This document shows, piece after piece, positions 1 through 6,849 of a stretch of DNA of 7,805 bases. Where the stretch lies: positions 1 through 7,805 of the forward strand of contig PKZR01000233.1 of NCBI GenBank assembly GCA_003133815.1. Reading direction: 5' to 3'. Source of the stretch: Limisphaerales bacterium. GTDB taxonomy: Bacteria > Verrucomicrobiota > Verrucomicrobiia > Limisphaerales > UBA11358. The translations under genes were made by a program, and so were the position numbers. Every line of letters starts with the position of its first letter. Positions within the stretch are counted from its first letter, which is position 1. The notes beneath the pieces were generated by a model that worked only from the letters and a program-made list of their open reading frames with translations, had not been told where the DNA came from and searched no databases.

Positions 1-203
1 AGCGCGGCGTTGCCGATGCCGACCAGGCCGTTGTCCGTGGCGATCTCCACGATGAGCCAGCTATGGAACGTGAACGTGCCCATCGTGGCGCGGGTCAGCA
101 GGGGTGCGACGGCGTCCATGGGGTTCGTGCAAAAATGCGGGGGCAGCGGGACGGTGTGACCGCGCCATTGAATGACGCGCGTGCGGATTTCTTTGATTTT
201 CAT
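1..203 (-). CDS. Mandelate racemase/enolase-superfamily dehydratase, N-terminus (partial)
   Basis: The ATG is at 203 and the reading frame stays open to the left edge, giving 67 complete codons. The product starts MKIKEIRTRVIQWRGHTV, has PHFCTNPMD at residues 22-30, and then a strand-rich stretch ending WLIVEIATDNGLVGIGNAA (49-67). The pattern 'V.TDNGLVGIGN' is typical of the N-terminal capping domain of the mandelate racemase/muconate lactonizing branch of the enolase superfamily. Many members are Mg-dependent sugar-acid dehydratases, such as the rhamnonate, galactonate or talarate/galactarate enzymes. The catalytic barrel with the metal ligands and Lys/His bases lies outside the window, so the substrate cannot be read. 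The PHFCTNPMD stretch reminds me of proteins annotated as L-rhamnonate dehydratase-like in Verrucomicrobia, but this is from memory and not proven. The start codon overlaps the upstream transporter stop (ATGA, 200-203), which suggests translational coupling. There is no Shine-Dalgarno sequence. Confidence 0.75.
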   Translation of the reverse strand, partial: MKIKEIRTRVIQWRGHTVPLPPHFCTNPMDAVAPLLTRATMGTFTFHSWLIVEIATDNGLVGIGNAA

Positions 204-1495
204 GGTTGGATCATGGGGTTGGTGGCAAGGTTGAGCGGTTGAATTTTCGGGATGACGAGACAAATTAAAAGGAAGGCCGCCAGGTGCAGCGAACCCGAGA
301 CGACCAGCGCGGGCGTGTAGCTGTAACCGTGGTCGCGCAGCCAGCCGACCCCCTGGCCGAGCAGCACCCCGCCCAGGGCGCCGCCCAAACCCACCAGCCC
401 CGCAAGGCGGCCGACCGCGCCCGGGGCGATCAGGTCGGTCGGCAAAATCATGACGAGCGTGGACCACGATTGCTGGCCGAAAAACGCCAGGCTGAAGAGA
501 AAAATCACCCCCGCGAGGGAATGCAGTTGCGGCGCGAACATGACCCACGGCATCAGCGCGGCGCTCGCGCCCAGCGCCAGTTTGCGCGCGGCATTCACCG
601 ACCGGCCGCGTTTGAGCAGCCAGCTCGAAAAGCCGCCGCCCGCCAGGCAGCCCACGCCGGCGGCGGCGTAGGGAATCCAGCCGATGCCGCCCGCCGTTTT
701 GAGATCGAGTTGAAAGGTGTCGAACAGATATTTGGGCAGCCAGAACAAATAAAAATACCAGGCCCCGTCACTCAGGAATTTCGCCCCGACAATGGCCCAG
801 GTTTCCCGGTGTTGCAGCAAATGCGCGAGCGTCAGGGGCGCCGACGGCGGGCCGCCGGTCCCGGCGGTGGCCCCGGACGGAGCGGGGGTTTGATAAGCCC
901 GCCACCACCACAATGTCCACAACAACCCCAGTGCGCCGGTGAGAAAAAAGACCCAGCGCCAGGGCGCCAGCCCCAACCAACCCGTTTGCGCCAGCACCAG
1001 GGTGATGAGCGGCGGCGCCACCACCGCGCCGACGGCGGTGCCGGCGTTGATGATGCCCATCGCCGTCGCCCGGTCACTGACCGCAAACCACTCCGTCACC
1101 GCGCGCGTGGCGGCGGGAAACCCGCCGCCTTCGCCCATGCCCAGCAACAACCGGCTGGCGGCCAGCATCAGCACACCGCCCGCCAACCCGTGACTCGCAC
1201 AGGCCAGCGACCAGAAAATCATGATCACCAGGAAGCCCCGGCGCGTGCCGAGCCGATCCAACAACACCCCCCCGCCGAGATACATCAGACCGTAGGTGAT
1301 GAGAAACGCCGAATCCAACCCGGCCTTGATTTGATTGCTGAACGGAATATCCGCCTGAATCGCCTTGATCGCCCACGGCAGCGTCTGCCGGTCGAGATAG
1401 CTGATGGCAATCGCCGCGCTGACGAGAAACGCCATGCGCCAGCGCAACGCAGAACTGCTGCCAGTCTCGGCGAATGCTGTGGCTCGCGAAATCAT
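200..1495 (-). CDS. MFS transporter, anion:cation symporter (hexuronate/sugar-acid) type
   Basis: This is a complete inner-membrane permease of 431 residues, the usual length for the family. About 12 hydrophobic segments can be placed, near residues 20-38, 62-80, 89-108, 110-130, 144-168, 178-198, 232-255, 270-294, 305-322, 325-350, 360-385 and 392-416. A Pro/Gly/Ala-rich central loop lies at 201-230. MFS family marks are YLDR (33-36) in TM1, the motif-A-like DRLGTRRG (80-87) after TM2, and GMGEGGGFPAATRAVTEWF (119-137) in TM4. The last resembles the 'G..EA..FPA....EWFP..ER..A.G' block of ExuT/GarP-like ACS symporters, which import hexuronates or aldarates with protons. The start abuts the upstream stop exactly (TAAATG, 1498-1493), and its stop overlaps the next ATG by 4 bp. 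The dehydratase next door fits import of a sugar acid; the exact substrate is not visible. Confidence 0.88.
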   Translation of the reverse strand: MISRATAFAETGSSSALRWRMAFLVSAAIAISYLDRQTLPWAIKAIQADIPFSNQIKAGLDSAFLITYGLMYLGGGVLLDRLGTRRGFLVIMIFWSLACASHGLAGGVLMLAASRLLLGMGEGGGFPAATRAVTEWFAVSDRATAMGIINAGTAVGAVVAPPLITLVLAQTGWLGLAPWRWVFFLTGALGLLWTLWWWRAYQTPAPSGATAGTGGPPSAPLTLAHLLQHRETWAIVGAKFLSDGAWYFYLFWLPKYLFDTFQLDLKTAGGIGWIPYAAAGVGCLAGGGFSSWLLKRGRSVNAARKLALGASAALMPWVMFAPQLHSLAGVIFLFSLAFFGQQSWSTLVMILPTDLIAPGAVGRLAGLVGLGGALGGVLLGQGVGWLRDHGYSYTPALVVSGSLHLAAFLLICLVIPKIQPLNLATNPMIQP

Positions 1496-2557
1496 TTACC
1501 GCTGCAAGTCGCCCGGATTTTCCGGCGTGCCGGGTTCATCGAGCAATTGAATCGAAGAGGCCGGGCCGAGGTCGGGATTTTTCCATTCGCTCAACGCCCA
1601 AACGACTTTCTTCTCCGGTGTCACTTCCAACACCTGGACAGAACCGGGCCATTTGTTCGTGTCCTTGATGTCGGCGGGACACCAGTTGCAAATCACGGTA
1701 TTGCCGTTGTCGAGGCGGTTCACCTCCTGGAAGATGAAACATTTGTATTCGGGAATGTCTTTCGCGGACAACTGCCAGACGGTTTCGCCCTGCTTGTTCA
1801 CCTCAAGAACGGTGTTGTGATACGAGGAAATGAGCGTATTTCCGTTCTTGAGACGGACGGCATCCCATGGTCCGGGCGTGGTGAACGACCAGATGGCCTT
1901 TCCATCGGCATCGTATTCCGCAACTTTGTTGTCATCCAGATGCGCGGCGAGGTATGTGCCTTCCTTCGTCAGGCGCACACGGCGGAATTGCAAGTGCGGG
2001 CTTTTGTCTGGATGCGGTGTCGGGAGATCCATTTCCTTTTCTGTCTGTCCGGTGACGGTGTTGATTATCATCAGTTTTGCCGGCTTCGCGTTTTCAATAA
2101 TGAGAACGCGATCCGTGCCGAGCGGCTGGATGGAATGAATCTCAGTGCCTTTTGGCGCGTCCATGTTCCAAACGATTTTTTTGTCCGGCGTGATTTCGCT
2201 CGCGCCAACTTTGCGGCAGAAAACAATGTTGCCGTTGGAAAGCATCGTGGCATCGCCGAGTTCCTGTAACGTGCCGTTTGTATTATTGATGGGAATTGAA
2301 TACGTCCACACCACCTTGCCGGCGCGGACGACGAAAATGGTCTGGTCACGATTCGCGCGATGATCCCACTCGCCGGTGTAAACGAACGGATGCTGCGCCA
2401 GCCCATTGCCGGGCAGAAGAGCGGGCGCATAAGAAACAACATTTGTCGTGGTAACGGAATTGGTGTCGGCGCAATAGCTGTTCCGCGCAGTGATCAAGCA
2501 AATGACGACAAGAGCCGACAAAGCAACGCGTGCGGGAACGATGCCATGGATTTTCAT
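1496..2557 (-). CDS. Exported PQQ-like beta-propeller protein
   Basis: The product has 353 residues. It begins with a classical Sec signal peptide: Lys2 and Arg10, a hydrophobic core VALSALVVICLI (11-22), and a likely signal peptidase I site after SYCA (27-30). No lipobox is evident, so it is probably periplasmic or secreted. The mature part shows repeated beta-propeller blades. Related strands are GKVVWTYSIP (80-89), DKKIVWNMD (125-133), GQTEKEMDLP (170-179), GKAIWSFTTP (219-228), GETVWQLSA (257-265) and EKKVVWALSEW (315-325). Three copies of L-x-NGN are at 106-110, 236-240 and 282-286. This gives at least six blades of PQQ-like or arylsulfotransferase-like type. No catalytic residue can be assigned, and such proteins bind sugars or cofactors or act as scaffolds. 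It is the first gene of the operon with the MFS transporter and dehydratase. A TAA lies in frame four codons upstream of the ATG. A GGGAGGG at 2581-2587 is about 24 bp away, too far to be a ribosome binding site. Confidence 0.8.
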   Translation of the reverse strand: MKIHGIVPARVALSALVVICLITARNSYCADTNSVTTTNVVSYAPALLPGNGLAQHPFVYTGEWDHRANRDQTIFVVRAGKVVWTYSIPINNTNGTLQELGDATMLSNGNIVFCRKVGASEITPDKKIVWNMDAPKGTEIHSIQPLGTDRVLIIENAKPAKLMIINTVTGQTEKEMDLPTPHPDKSPHLQFRRVRLTKEGTYLAAHLDDNKVAEYDADGKAIWSFTTPGPWDAVRLKNGNTLISSYHNTVLEVNKQGETVWQLSAKDIPEYKCFIFQEVNRLDNGNTVICNWCPADIKDTNKWPGSVQVLEVTPEKKVVWALSEWKNPDLGPASSIQLLDEPGTPENPGDLQR

Positions 2558-2662
2558 GCAGCTAATTTAGCCACAGCCTACCCTCCCAATGCAAGCAGCG
2601 AAGGCAAAACAGAAAATTGGCAAAATCTTCCGTCTGCGAATCAAATAGAGACTTTTTTATAG

Positions 2663-2695
2663 AGCAATATACACCCTGAAATTAGCAATTTACAC
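2663..2695. repeat. Paired 12-bp direct repeats, 21 bp apart (candidate operator)
   Basis: AGCAATATACAC (2663-2674) and AGCAATTTACAC (2684-2695) match at 11 of 12 positions and start exactly 21 bp apart, two turns of B-DNA. Two half-sites on the same face of the helix, in direct orientation with a 21-bp period, are the arrangement known for AraC-family activators at paired sites. Other dimeric regulators could use it too. Assigning a regulator family is inference; no regulator gene lies in the window. Confidence 0.5.
2666..2694 (-). promoter_or_regulatory. Weak candidate sigma-70 promoter for the minus-strand operon
   Basis: On the minus strand TGTAAA (2694-2689, 3/6 match to TTGACA) is followed after 17 bp by TATATT (2671-2666, 5/6 match to TATAAT). 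It lies about 110 bp upstream of the beta-propeller start. The -10 lies inside one direct repeat and the -35 inside the other, so a protein on those repeats would be expected to block or reposition polymerase. The match is modest and the region is AT-rich, so chance is a real alternative. Confidence 0.25.
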
Positions 2696-2767
2696 ACAGA
2701 AAAGTCTCAGCTGCCCTGCTATTTCTTAATCCAATGAACTGGCTTTTACATTCATTCCATCAAAAAT

Positions 2768-4432
2768 ATGACCACGCTTAAGAAACACAAAACCAACCGC
2801 ACATTGCCCGCTCAGGGTGTGGAGTGGTTGCATAATCCCGTCTTCAACAAAGGCACCGCCTTCACCGAGGCGGAGCGCGACTCGCTTGGCCTACGCGGCC
2901 TGCTGCCGCCGTATGTCCAGACCATCGATCAACAGGCACGACGTGTGATGGAAACCTTCCGCAGCAAGTCCAGCGACCTTGAGCGCTACATCCAGATCGT
3001 TGGTTTGCAAGATCGGAATGAAACACTCTTTTACCGCGTGGTTATGGACAATCTGGAGGAGCTGATGCCAATCATTTACACGCCCACCGTCGGCAAGGCA
3101 TGTCAGGAGTTCGGGCACATTTTCCGCCGGTCGCGAGGATTTTACATTTCCAGCAATGATCGCGGTAAGATGGAAAAAATCCTGCACAACTGGCCGACAC
3201 GTCAAGTGAAGGTGATTGTCGTCACCGACGGCGAACGCATTCTCGGCCTCGGCGATCTGGGCGCTTCCGGCATGGGCATCCCCATCGGCAAACTGTCGCT
3301 TTACACCGCGTGCGCCGGTATCCATCCCATGCAATGTTTGCCCATTACAATAGATGTCGGCACGGACAATGAAACGCTGCTGGCCGATCCGCTTTACACC
3401 GGGCTGCGGCAAAAGCGGACCCGCGGTGAAGAATATGATTCGATCATCGAGGAATTCATGCTGGCCGTGGAAAAAAACTTCCCTGGCGTGCTTGTACAGT
3501 TTGAGGATTTCGGCAACAGCAACGCTTTCCGCCTGCTGGAACGCTACCGCGACCGCGCCTGCACGTTCAACGACGACATCCAAGGCACCGGTTCCGTGGC
3601 GCTCGCGGGCGTGTTGTCCGCGCTGCATCTCACCGGTGGAAAACTGGCCGATCAGCGCGTATTGTTCCTCGGCGCCGGCGAGGCCGGCATCGGCATCGCC
3701 GAAAACATCGTCAACGTGCTCGTCGAAGAGGGTCTGCCGCTCGCCGAGGCACGCAAACGCATTTGGTTCGTGGACTCCAAAGGTCTCATTGTCAAAGACC
3801 GTGGAAACCTCACGGAACACAAATTACATTACGCCCATGACCACGCGCCGTGCGCCGACTTGCTTTCGGCAGTAAAATTATTGAAGCCAACGATGCTCGT
3901 CGGCGCATCCGGCCAGGCGAAAACCTTCACGCAGGAAATCGTCAAACTAATGGCTGAAATCAACGAGCGCCCGGTGATTTTTGCGCTGTCCAATCCAACT
4001 TCCAAAGCCGAATGCACTGCCGAGGAAGCTTACACATGGACAAACGGTCGCGCGGTTTTCGCCAGCGGCAGCCCGTTTGCACCGGTGACGGTCAACGGCA
4101 GAAAGCTGGTTCCCGGCCAAGGCAATAACGCCTACATTTTCCCCGGCATCGGATTGGGCATTGTCAGCACCGGCGCACGGCGCGTGACCGAATCCATGTT
4201 CATCGTGGCAGCGCGCACACTCGCCTCGCTCATCCGCGAGAACGAACTTGCAGAAGGCCGCGTATATCCTTCGCTTCAGCGCATACATGAAGTATCGCAC
4301 TCCATCGCTATAGCGGTCGCCAAAGAAGTATTTGAGAAAAAATTGAACACTCTTTCACGCCCCGAAGATTTGTCCGGCTACATCCGCTCGCAGATGTTCA
4401 AACCGGAGTATCCCGACTACACGAAAAAATGA
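2768..4432 (+). CDS. maeA: Malic enzyme (probably NAD-dependent), oxaloacetate-decarboxylating
   Basis: This cytosolic enzyme oxidatively decarboxylates L-malate to pyruvate and CO2 with reduction of NAD(P), linking the TCA cycle to pyruvate. The protein has 554 residues, close to the E. coli SfcA/MaeA length (565), and is of the large (eukaryote-like) type. The malic N-domain carries YTPTVGKACQEFG, with catalytic Tyr104. Next comes GDLGASGMGIPIGKLSLY with the general-base Lys175, and then the metal ligands Glu246 and Asp247 in FEDFGNSNAF and Asp270 in FNDDIQGTG. The Rossmann NAD-binding domain has the GAGEAG fingerprint (302-307) and VDSKGL (335-340). ALSNPTSKAECTAEEAY (406-422) and GQGNNAYIFPGIGLG (450-464) are conserved. 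All key residues are present. NAD preference is inferred from family resemblance, and NADP use cannot be excluded. The ATG follows an A-rich leader without a Shine-Dalgarno sequence. The gene appears monocistronic, and its stop lies 2 bp from the convergent glmS stop. Confidence 0.95.
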   Translation: MTTLKKHKTNRTLPAQGVEWLHNPVFNKGTAFTEAERDSLGLRGLLPPYVQTIDQQARRVMETFRSKSSDLERYIQIVGLQDRNETLFYRVVMDNLEELMPIIYTPTVGKACQEFGHIFRRSRGFYISSNDRGKMEKILHNWPTRQVKVIVVTDGERILGLGDLGASGMGIPIGKLSLYTACAGIHPMQCLPITIDVGTDNETLLADPLYTGLRQKRTRGEEYDSIIEEFMLAVEKNFPGVLVQFEDFGNSNAFRLLERYRDRACTFNDDIQGTGSVALAGVLSALHLTGGKLADQRVLFLGAGEAGIGIAENIVNVLVEEGLPLAEARKRIWFVDSKGLIVKDRGNLTEHKLHYAHDHAPCADLLSAVKLLKPTMLVGASGQAKTFTQEIVKLMAEINERPVIFALSNPTSKAECTAEEAYTWTNGRAVFASGSPFAPVTVNGRKLVPGQGNNAYIFPGIGLGIVSTGARRVTESMFIVAARTLASLIRENELAEGRVYPSLQRIHEVSHSIAIAVAKEVFEKKLNTLSRPEDLSGYIRSQMFKPEYPDYTKK

Positions 4433-4434
4433 TT

Positions 4435-6300
4435 TCACTCCACCGTTACACTCTTCGCTAGATTGCGCGGCTTGTCCACATCGCAGCCGCGTGCGGCTGC
4501 GATGTGATATGCAAACAATTGCAGCGGCACAGTTGCAATAATCGGATAAATCGGCTCGAGCGCTTTGGGCAGATATATGACATCATTGGCCACCTTCTTG
4601 ATCGCCTGGTCGCCCTCTGTCGCCAGCGCGATGATAGGACCCTGACGCGCGCGGATCATGGCCAGGTTCGCCATCGTTTTGTCATACATCGAATCTTGCG
4701 GCACAAGAAAAACTGTCGGCGTGTTTTTATCAATCAACGCAATCGGCCCGTGCTTCATCTCCGCCGCCGAATAGCCTTCGGCATGGATATAGGAAATCTC
4801 TTTAAGTTTTAAAGCTCCTTCAAGCGCAATCGGAAACGTGTAGCCGCGCCCGAGGAAAAAGAAATCCTCCGCCTTCGCATATTTCTTTGCGATCTTCTTC
4901 AGCGAATTGTTTTGCGTGAGAAGGGATTCAATTTGTTTCGGCACGGCTTCGAGCGCGTGGAGAATTTCCAGCGCGCGTCTCGCAGGCAGATTGCGCATCC
5001 GCCCCAAATGCACGGCCAGCAGTGACAAAACGGCAAGCGTGGAAACAAAGGCCTTGGTCGAGGCGACGCCGATTTCCGGCCCGGCGTGCATGTAAATGCC
5101 GCCGTCGGATTCACGCGCGATGGTGCTGCCGACGACGTTAACAATGGCGAGCGCGCGGTGCCCGCGCCGCTTGGCCTCACGCAACGCGGCGAGCGTGTCG
5201 GCCGTCTCGCCAGATTGCGAGAGCACGAGCAGGACGGTGTTTTTTTCCAGCGGACAATTGCGATAACAAAATTCGTGCGCGAACTCCACCTCGACGGGAA
5301 TCTGCGCGAGTTCTTCGATCAAATATTCGCCCACGAGCGCCGCGTGCCAGCTCGTGCCGCTGGCGGCGATGACGATGCGGTCAATTGAACGCATTTCCGA
5401 CACGCTCATGTTCAGCCCGCCGAATTTCGCGGTCGCACCCTCCGCATCCACGCGCCCGCGCAGGGCGTTCTCAATGGCGCGCGGCTGCTCGTAAATTTCC
5501 TTGAGCATGAAATGCGCGTGCCTGCCGCGCGCGGCGTCTTCCTGCGAAAATTCCAGGTTGCTGATCTGGACCGTCGCGGTGTCCGTGCCAAGGTTCAAAA
5601 CGTCGAAGCGGTCGCTTGTGACGGTTGCGACATCGTAGTCGCTCAAATAAACAACCTTCTTCGTGTGCGCGACGATGGCGTTGGCGTCGCTGGCGAGAAA
5701 ATTTTCGCCGGTGCCGATGCCGATGATGAGCGGCGAACCACGCCGCGCGCCGACAATCGTGCCGGGCTGCCCGGCGCAAATCACGGCAAGTCCGTAGGTG
5801 CCGATGACTTCGCGAAGCGCGTCGCAGACAGCCTGGGTCAGCGGATTTTCGCCGCCGTTCTTTCCGTTTTGACCGTGCCGCTTCTCGTAATGCACGCCGA
5901 TCAAATGAGCGAGCACTTCCGTATCCGTGTCGGATTTGAAAGTGTGCCCGGCTTTCAGCAGGCGTTGTTTGAGCGCGTCGTAATTTTCGATGACGCCGTT
6001 GTGGACGACGGCGATTTTGCCGGATTGATCGAGGTGCGGATGGGAATTTTTGTCCGAAGGAACGCCGTGCGTGGCCCAGCGCGTGTGGCCGATGCCGAGA
6101 TTTCCCGCGACCGGTTCGGATTTCAACAGGCGCGCGAGGCCTTCGTCAATTTTTCCCTTTTTCTTGCGGATAAGCACGCTGCCTTCATCCAGCAACGCCA
6201 CGCCCGCGCTGTCGTAGCCGCGATATTCCAGCCGCCGCAATCCTTCGAGCAGGATGGGCGCGGCCGATTTTTTCCCGACGAATCCGATGATGCCGCACAT
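4435..6300 (-). CDS. glmS: Glutamine--fructose-6-phosphate aminotransferase (isomerizing)
   Basis: GlmS makes glucosamine 6-phosphate from fructose 6-phosphate and glutamine, the first committed step to UDP-GlcNAc for peptidoglycan and LPS. The start is fixed by MCGIIGF, because Cys2 is the N-terminal nucleophile exposed after Met removal. The glutaminase domain (about 1-240) shows LEYRGYDSAG (24-33), GHTRWATHG (71-79), HNGVIENY (100-107) and SDTDTEVL (123-130). The first SIS domain has AASGTSWHAA (312-321) and SQSGETADT (361-369). The second has GRGYTFPIALEGALKLKE (484-501) and HAEGYSAAEMKHGP (506-519). The C-terminus DKPRNLAKSVTVE contains Lys616, equivalent to the E. coli Schiff-base Lys603. 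The length of 621 versus 609 residues is largely explained by a short Gly/Asn-rich insertion near 141-152 in the glutaminase domain. It is the second gene after gmhB with a 3-bp gap. No glmS ribozyme leader is possible in so short a gap. Confidence 0.97.
   Translation of the reverse strand: MCGIIGFVGKKSAAPILLEGLRRLEYRGYDSAGVALLDEGSVLIRKKKGKIDEGLARLLKSEPVAGNLGIGHTRWATHGVPSDKNSHPHLDQSGKIAVVHNGVIENYDALKQRLLKAGHTFKSDTDTEVLAHLIGVHYEKRHGQNGKNGGENPLTQAVCDALREVIGTYGLAVICAGQPGTIVGARRGSPLIIGIGTGENFLASDANAIVAHTKKVVYLSDYDVATVTSDRFDVLNLGTDTATVQISNLEFSQEDAARGRHAHFMLKEIYEQPRAIENALRGRVDAEGATAKFGGLNMSVSEMRSIDRIVIAASGTSWHAALVGEYLIEELAQIPVEVEFAHEFCYRNCPLEKNTVLLVLSQSGETADTLAALREAKRRGHRALAIVNVVGSTIARESDGGIYMHAGPEIGVASTKAFVSTLAVLSLLAVHLGRMRNLPARRALEILHALEAVPKQIESLLTQNNSLKKIAKKYAKAEDFFFLGRGYTFPIALEGALKLKEISYIHAEGYSAAEMKHGPIALIDKNTPTVFLVPQDSMYDKTMANLAMIRARQGPIIALATEGDQAIKKVANDVIYLPKALEPIYPIIATVPLQLFAYHIAAARGCDVDKPRNLAKSVTVE
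4477..4506. repeat. Perfect 14-bp-arm inverted repeat (strong hairpin, possible bidirectional terminator)
   Basis: The arm CACATCGCAGCCGC (4477-4490) is followed by GT and then by its exact reverse complement (4493-4506). In RNA this would fold as a GC-rich stem of 13-14 bp with a 2-4 nt loop. It lies within glmS codons for HIAAARGCDV (residues 599-608) and 44 bp beyond the malic enzyme stop. The two convergent genes have only 2 bp between them, so any terminator for either would have to sit inside the other gene. No U-tract follows on either strand, so it is not a textbook intrinsic terminator. It may instead stall polymerase or protect 3' ends. Confidence 0.5.
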
Positions 6301-6303
6301 AAA

Positions 6304-6849
6304 TTATTTCTGACTCAAAATCCAGTCCGCCGCGCCGTTCAAATCGTCCACGATCACGGCGCTCGCAAATTTGTTTGCCGAGGCGCGTTCCACTTCCGCG
6401 CCGTAGCCGGTGCGGACTAGCATGCTCTTTTTCACTCCGGCGTTCCAGCCGCATTCCAAGTCTATGAATTTATCGCCGACCATGAAACTTTCCGCCAGGT
6501 TCAAATCGAATTCATTGCGCGCGTCGAACAAAAACTGAGGCGAGGGCTTGCGACCGCGGCTTGACTTGTCAGGAGCCTCGGGCGCGATGTAAATTTTCGC
6601 GAACAGTATGCCGTCACGCGCAAGTTCGCCGCACAAATGCTGGTTCACCTTGTCAACGTCGGCAAGCGTGAAGTAGCCGCGCCCGACGCCGGACTGGTTC
6701 GAGACGATGAACAGCTTATAGCCGGCTACGCAGAGTTTTTTCAACCCGGTGCGCGTCGCTGGAAAAATGTCAACGTCTTCGGGACGGCACAGATAATTCC
6801 TTTCGGCAATCATCGTCCCGTCGCGGTCGAGAAATACGGCCCGGTTCAT
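6304..6849 (-). CDS. gmhB: GmhB-like HAD-IIIA phosphatase lacking the zinc-binding cysteines
   Basis: The product is a 181-residue single-domain HAD phosphatase, matching the length of D-glycero-D-manno-heptose-1,7-bisphosphate 7-phosphatase, which acts in LPS-core heptose synthesis. Visible motifs are FLDRDGT (6-12), with nucleophile Asp8 and acid/base Asp10; VSNQSGVGRGYF (49-60), with motif II Ser50; RKPSP (100-104), with motif III Lys101; and MVGDKFID (123-130), with acidic motif IV residues Asp126 and Asp130. Classical GmhB and HisB-N carry a zinc loop 'CPHHP...C.CRKP'. Here that loop reads APEAPDKSSRGRKP (89-102), with every Cys/His ligand gone and the loop shortened. The phosphatase chemistry should be intact, but the substrate could be another sugar phosphate. 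It precedes glmS with a 3-bp gap, so the two are almost surely co-transcribed, fitting an envelope-precursor role. The start has no Shine-Dalgarno sequence. Confidence 0.82.
   Translation of the reverse strand: MNRAVFLDRDGTMIAERNYLCRPEDVDIFPATRTGLKKLCVAGYKLFIVSNQSGVGRGYFTLADVDKVNQHLCGELARDGILFAKIYIAPEAPDKSSRGRKPSPQFLFDARNEFDLNLAESFMVGDKFIDLECGWNAGVKKSMLVRTGYGAEVERASANKFASAVIVDDLNGAADWILSQK

Larger units (their letters stand above)
2648..2708. repeat. 9-bp inverted repeat framing the direct repeats
   Basis: GAGACTTTT (2648-2656) and AAAAGTCTC (2700-2708) are perfect reverse complements, separated by 43 bp. They bracket the two direct repeats almost symmetrically, with 6 bp on the left and 4 bp on the right. 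A smaller palindrome, AAATT-AGC-AATTT (2679-2691), lies near the centre. The arms could be two sites for a looping regulator, or a long-loop stem in a transcript. The function is not known. Confidence 0.4.
2558..2767. promoter_or_regulatory. Divergent intergenic control region (beta-propeller operon / malic enzyme)
   Basis: This 210-bp AT-rich stretch lies between two genes that point away from each other, so it must hold promoters for both. It contains no ORF I would call a gene. The stretch 2648-2708 is visibly organised: an inverted repeat encloses two direct repeats (listed separately). No convincing sigma-70 promoter was found for the malic enzyme. Candidate -10 boxes such as TATAGA (2658-2663) or TACATT (2747-2752) have poor -35 partners. 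Neither start codon has a Shine-Dalgarno sequence. Confidence 0.7.

Noticed and set aside
852..867. GC-rich 7-bp inverted repeat (CCGCCGG-TC-CCGGCGG)
   Set aside because: It lies in the Pro/Gly/Ala-rich central loop of the transporter, where repetitive GC codons make short palindromes common, and there is no positional reason for a terminator.
284..2269. Very long plus-strand ORF (661 codons) antisense to the transporter and beta-propeller genes
   Set aside because: The translation is rich in Arg, Gln, His and Pro with no recognisable domain, and it crosses two well-supported minus-strand genes. It is the expected shadow of GC-rich codons.
2581..2587. GGGAGGG on the minus strand upstream of the beta-propeller gene as a ribosome binding site
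   Set aside because: It is about 24 bp from the ATG, well beyond useful spacing. No start codon at a better distance is in frame, because a TAA intervenes.
2891..3820. 309-codon minus-strand ORF inside the malic enzyme gene
   Set aside because: It lies wholly antisense to an enzyme with every catalytic motif intact and has no recognisable domain; treated as a shadow.
4433..4434. Intrinsic terminator in the malic enzyme/glmS intergenic gap
   Set aside because: The gap is 2 bp. The only candidate structure is the coding-embedded hairpin at 4477-4506, which is reported separately and lacks a U-tract.
6301..6303. glmS ribozyme/riboswitch upstream of glmS
   Set aside because: Only 3 bp separate gmhB and glmS, and the ribozyme is known mainly from Firmicutes; there is no room or matching structure here.
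5512..6420. 302-codon plus-strand ORF across glmS and the end of gmhB
   Set aside because: It is antisense to two solid genes, composition-driven, and has no motif or plausible start context.
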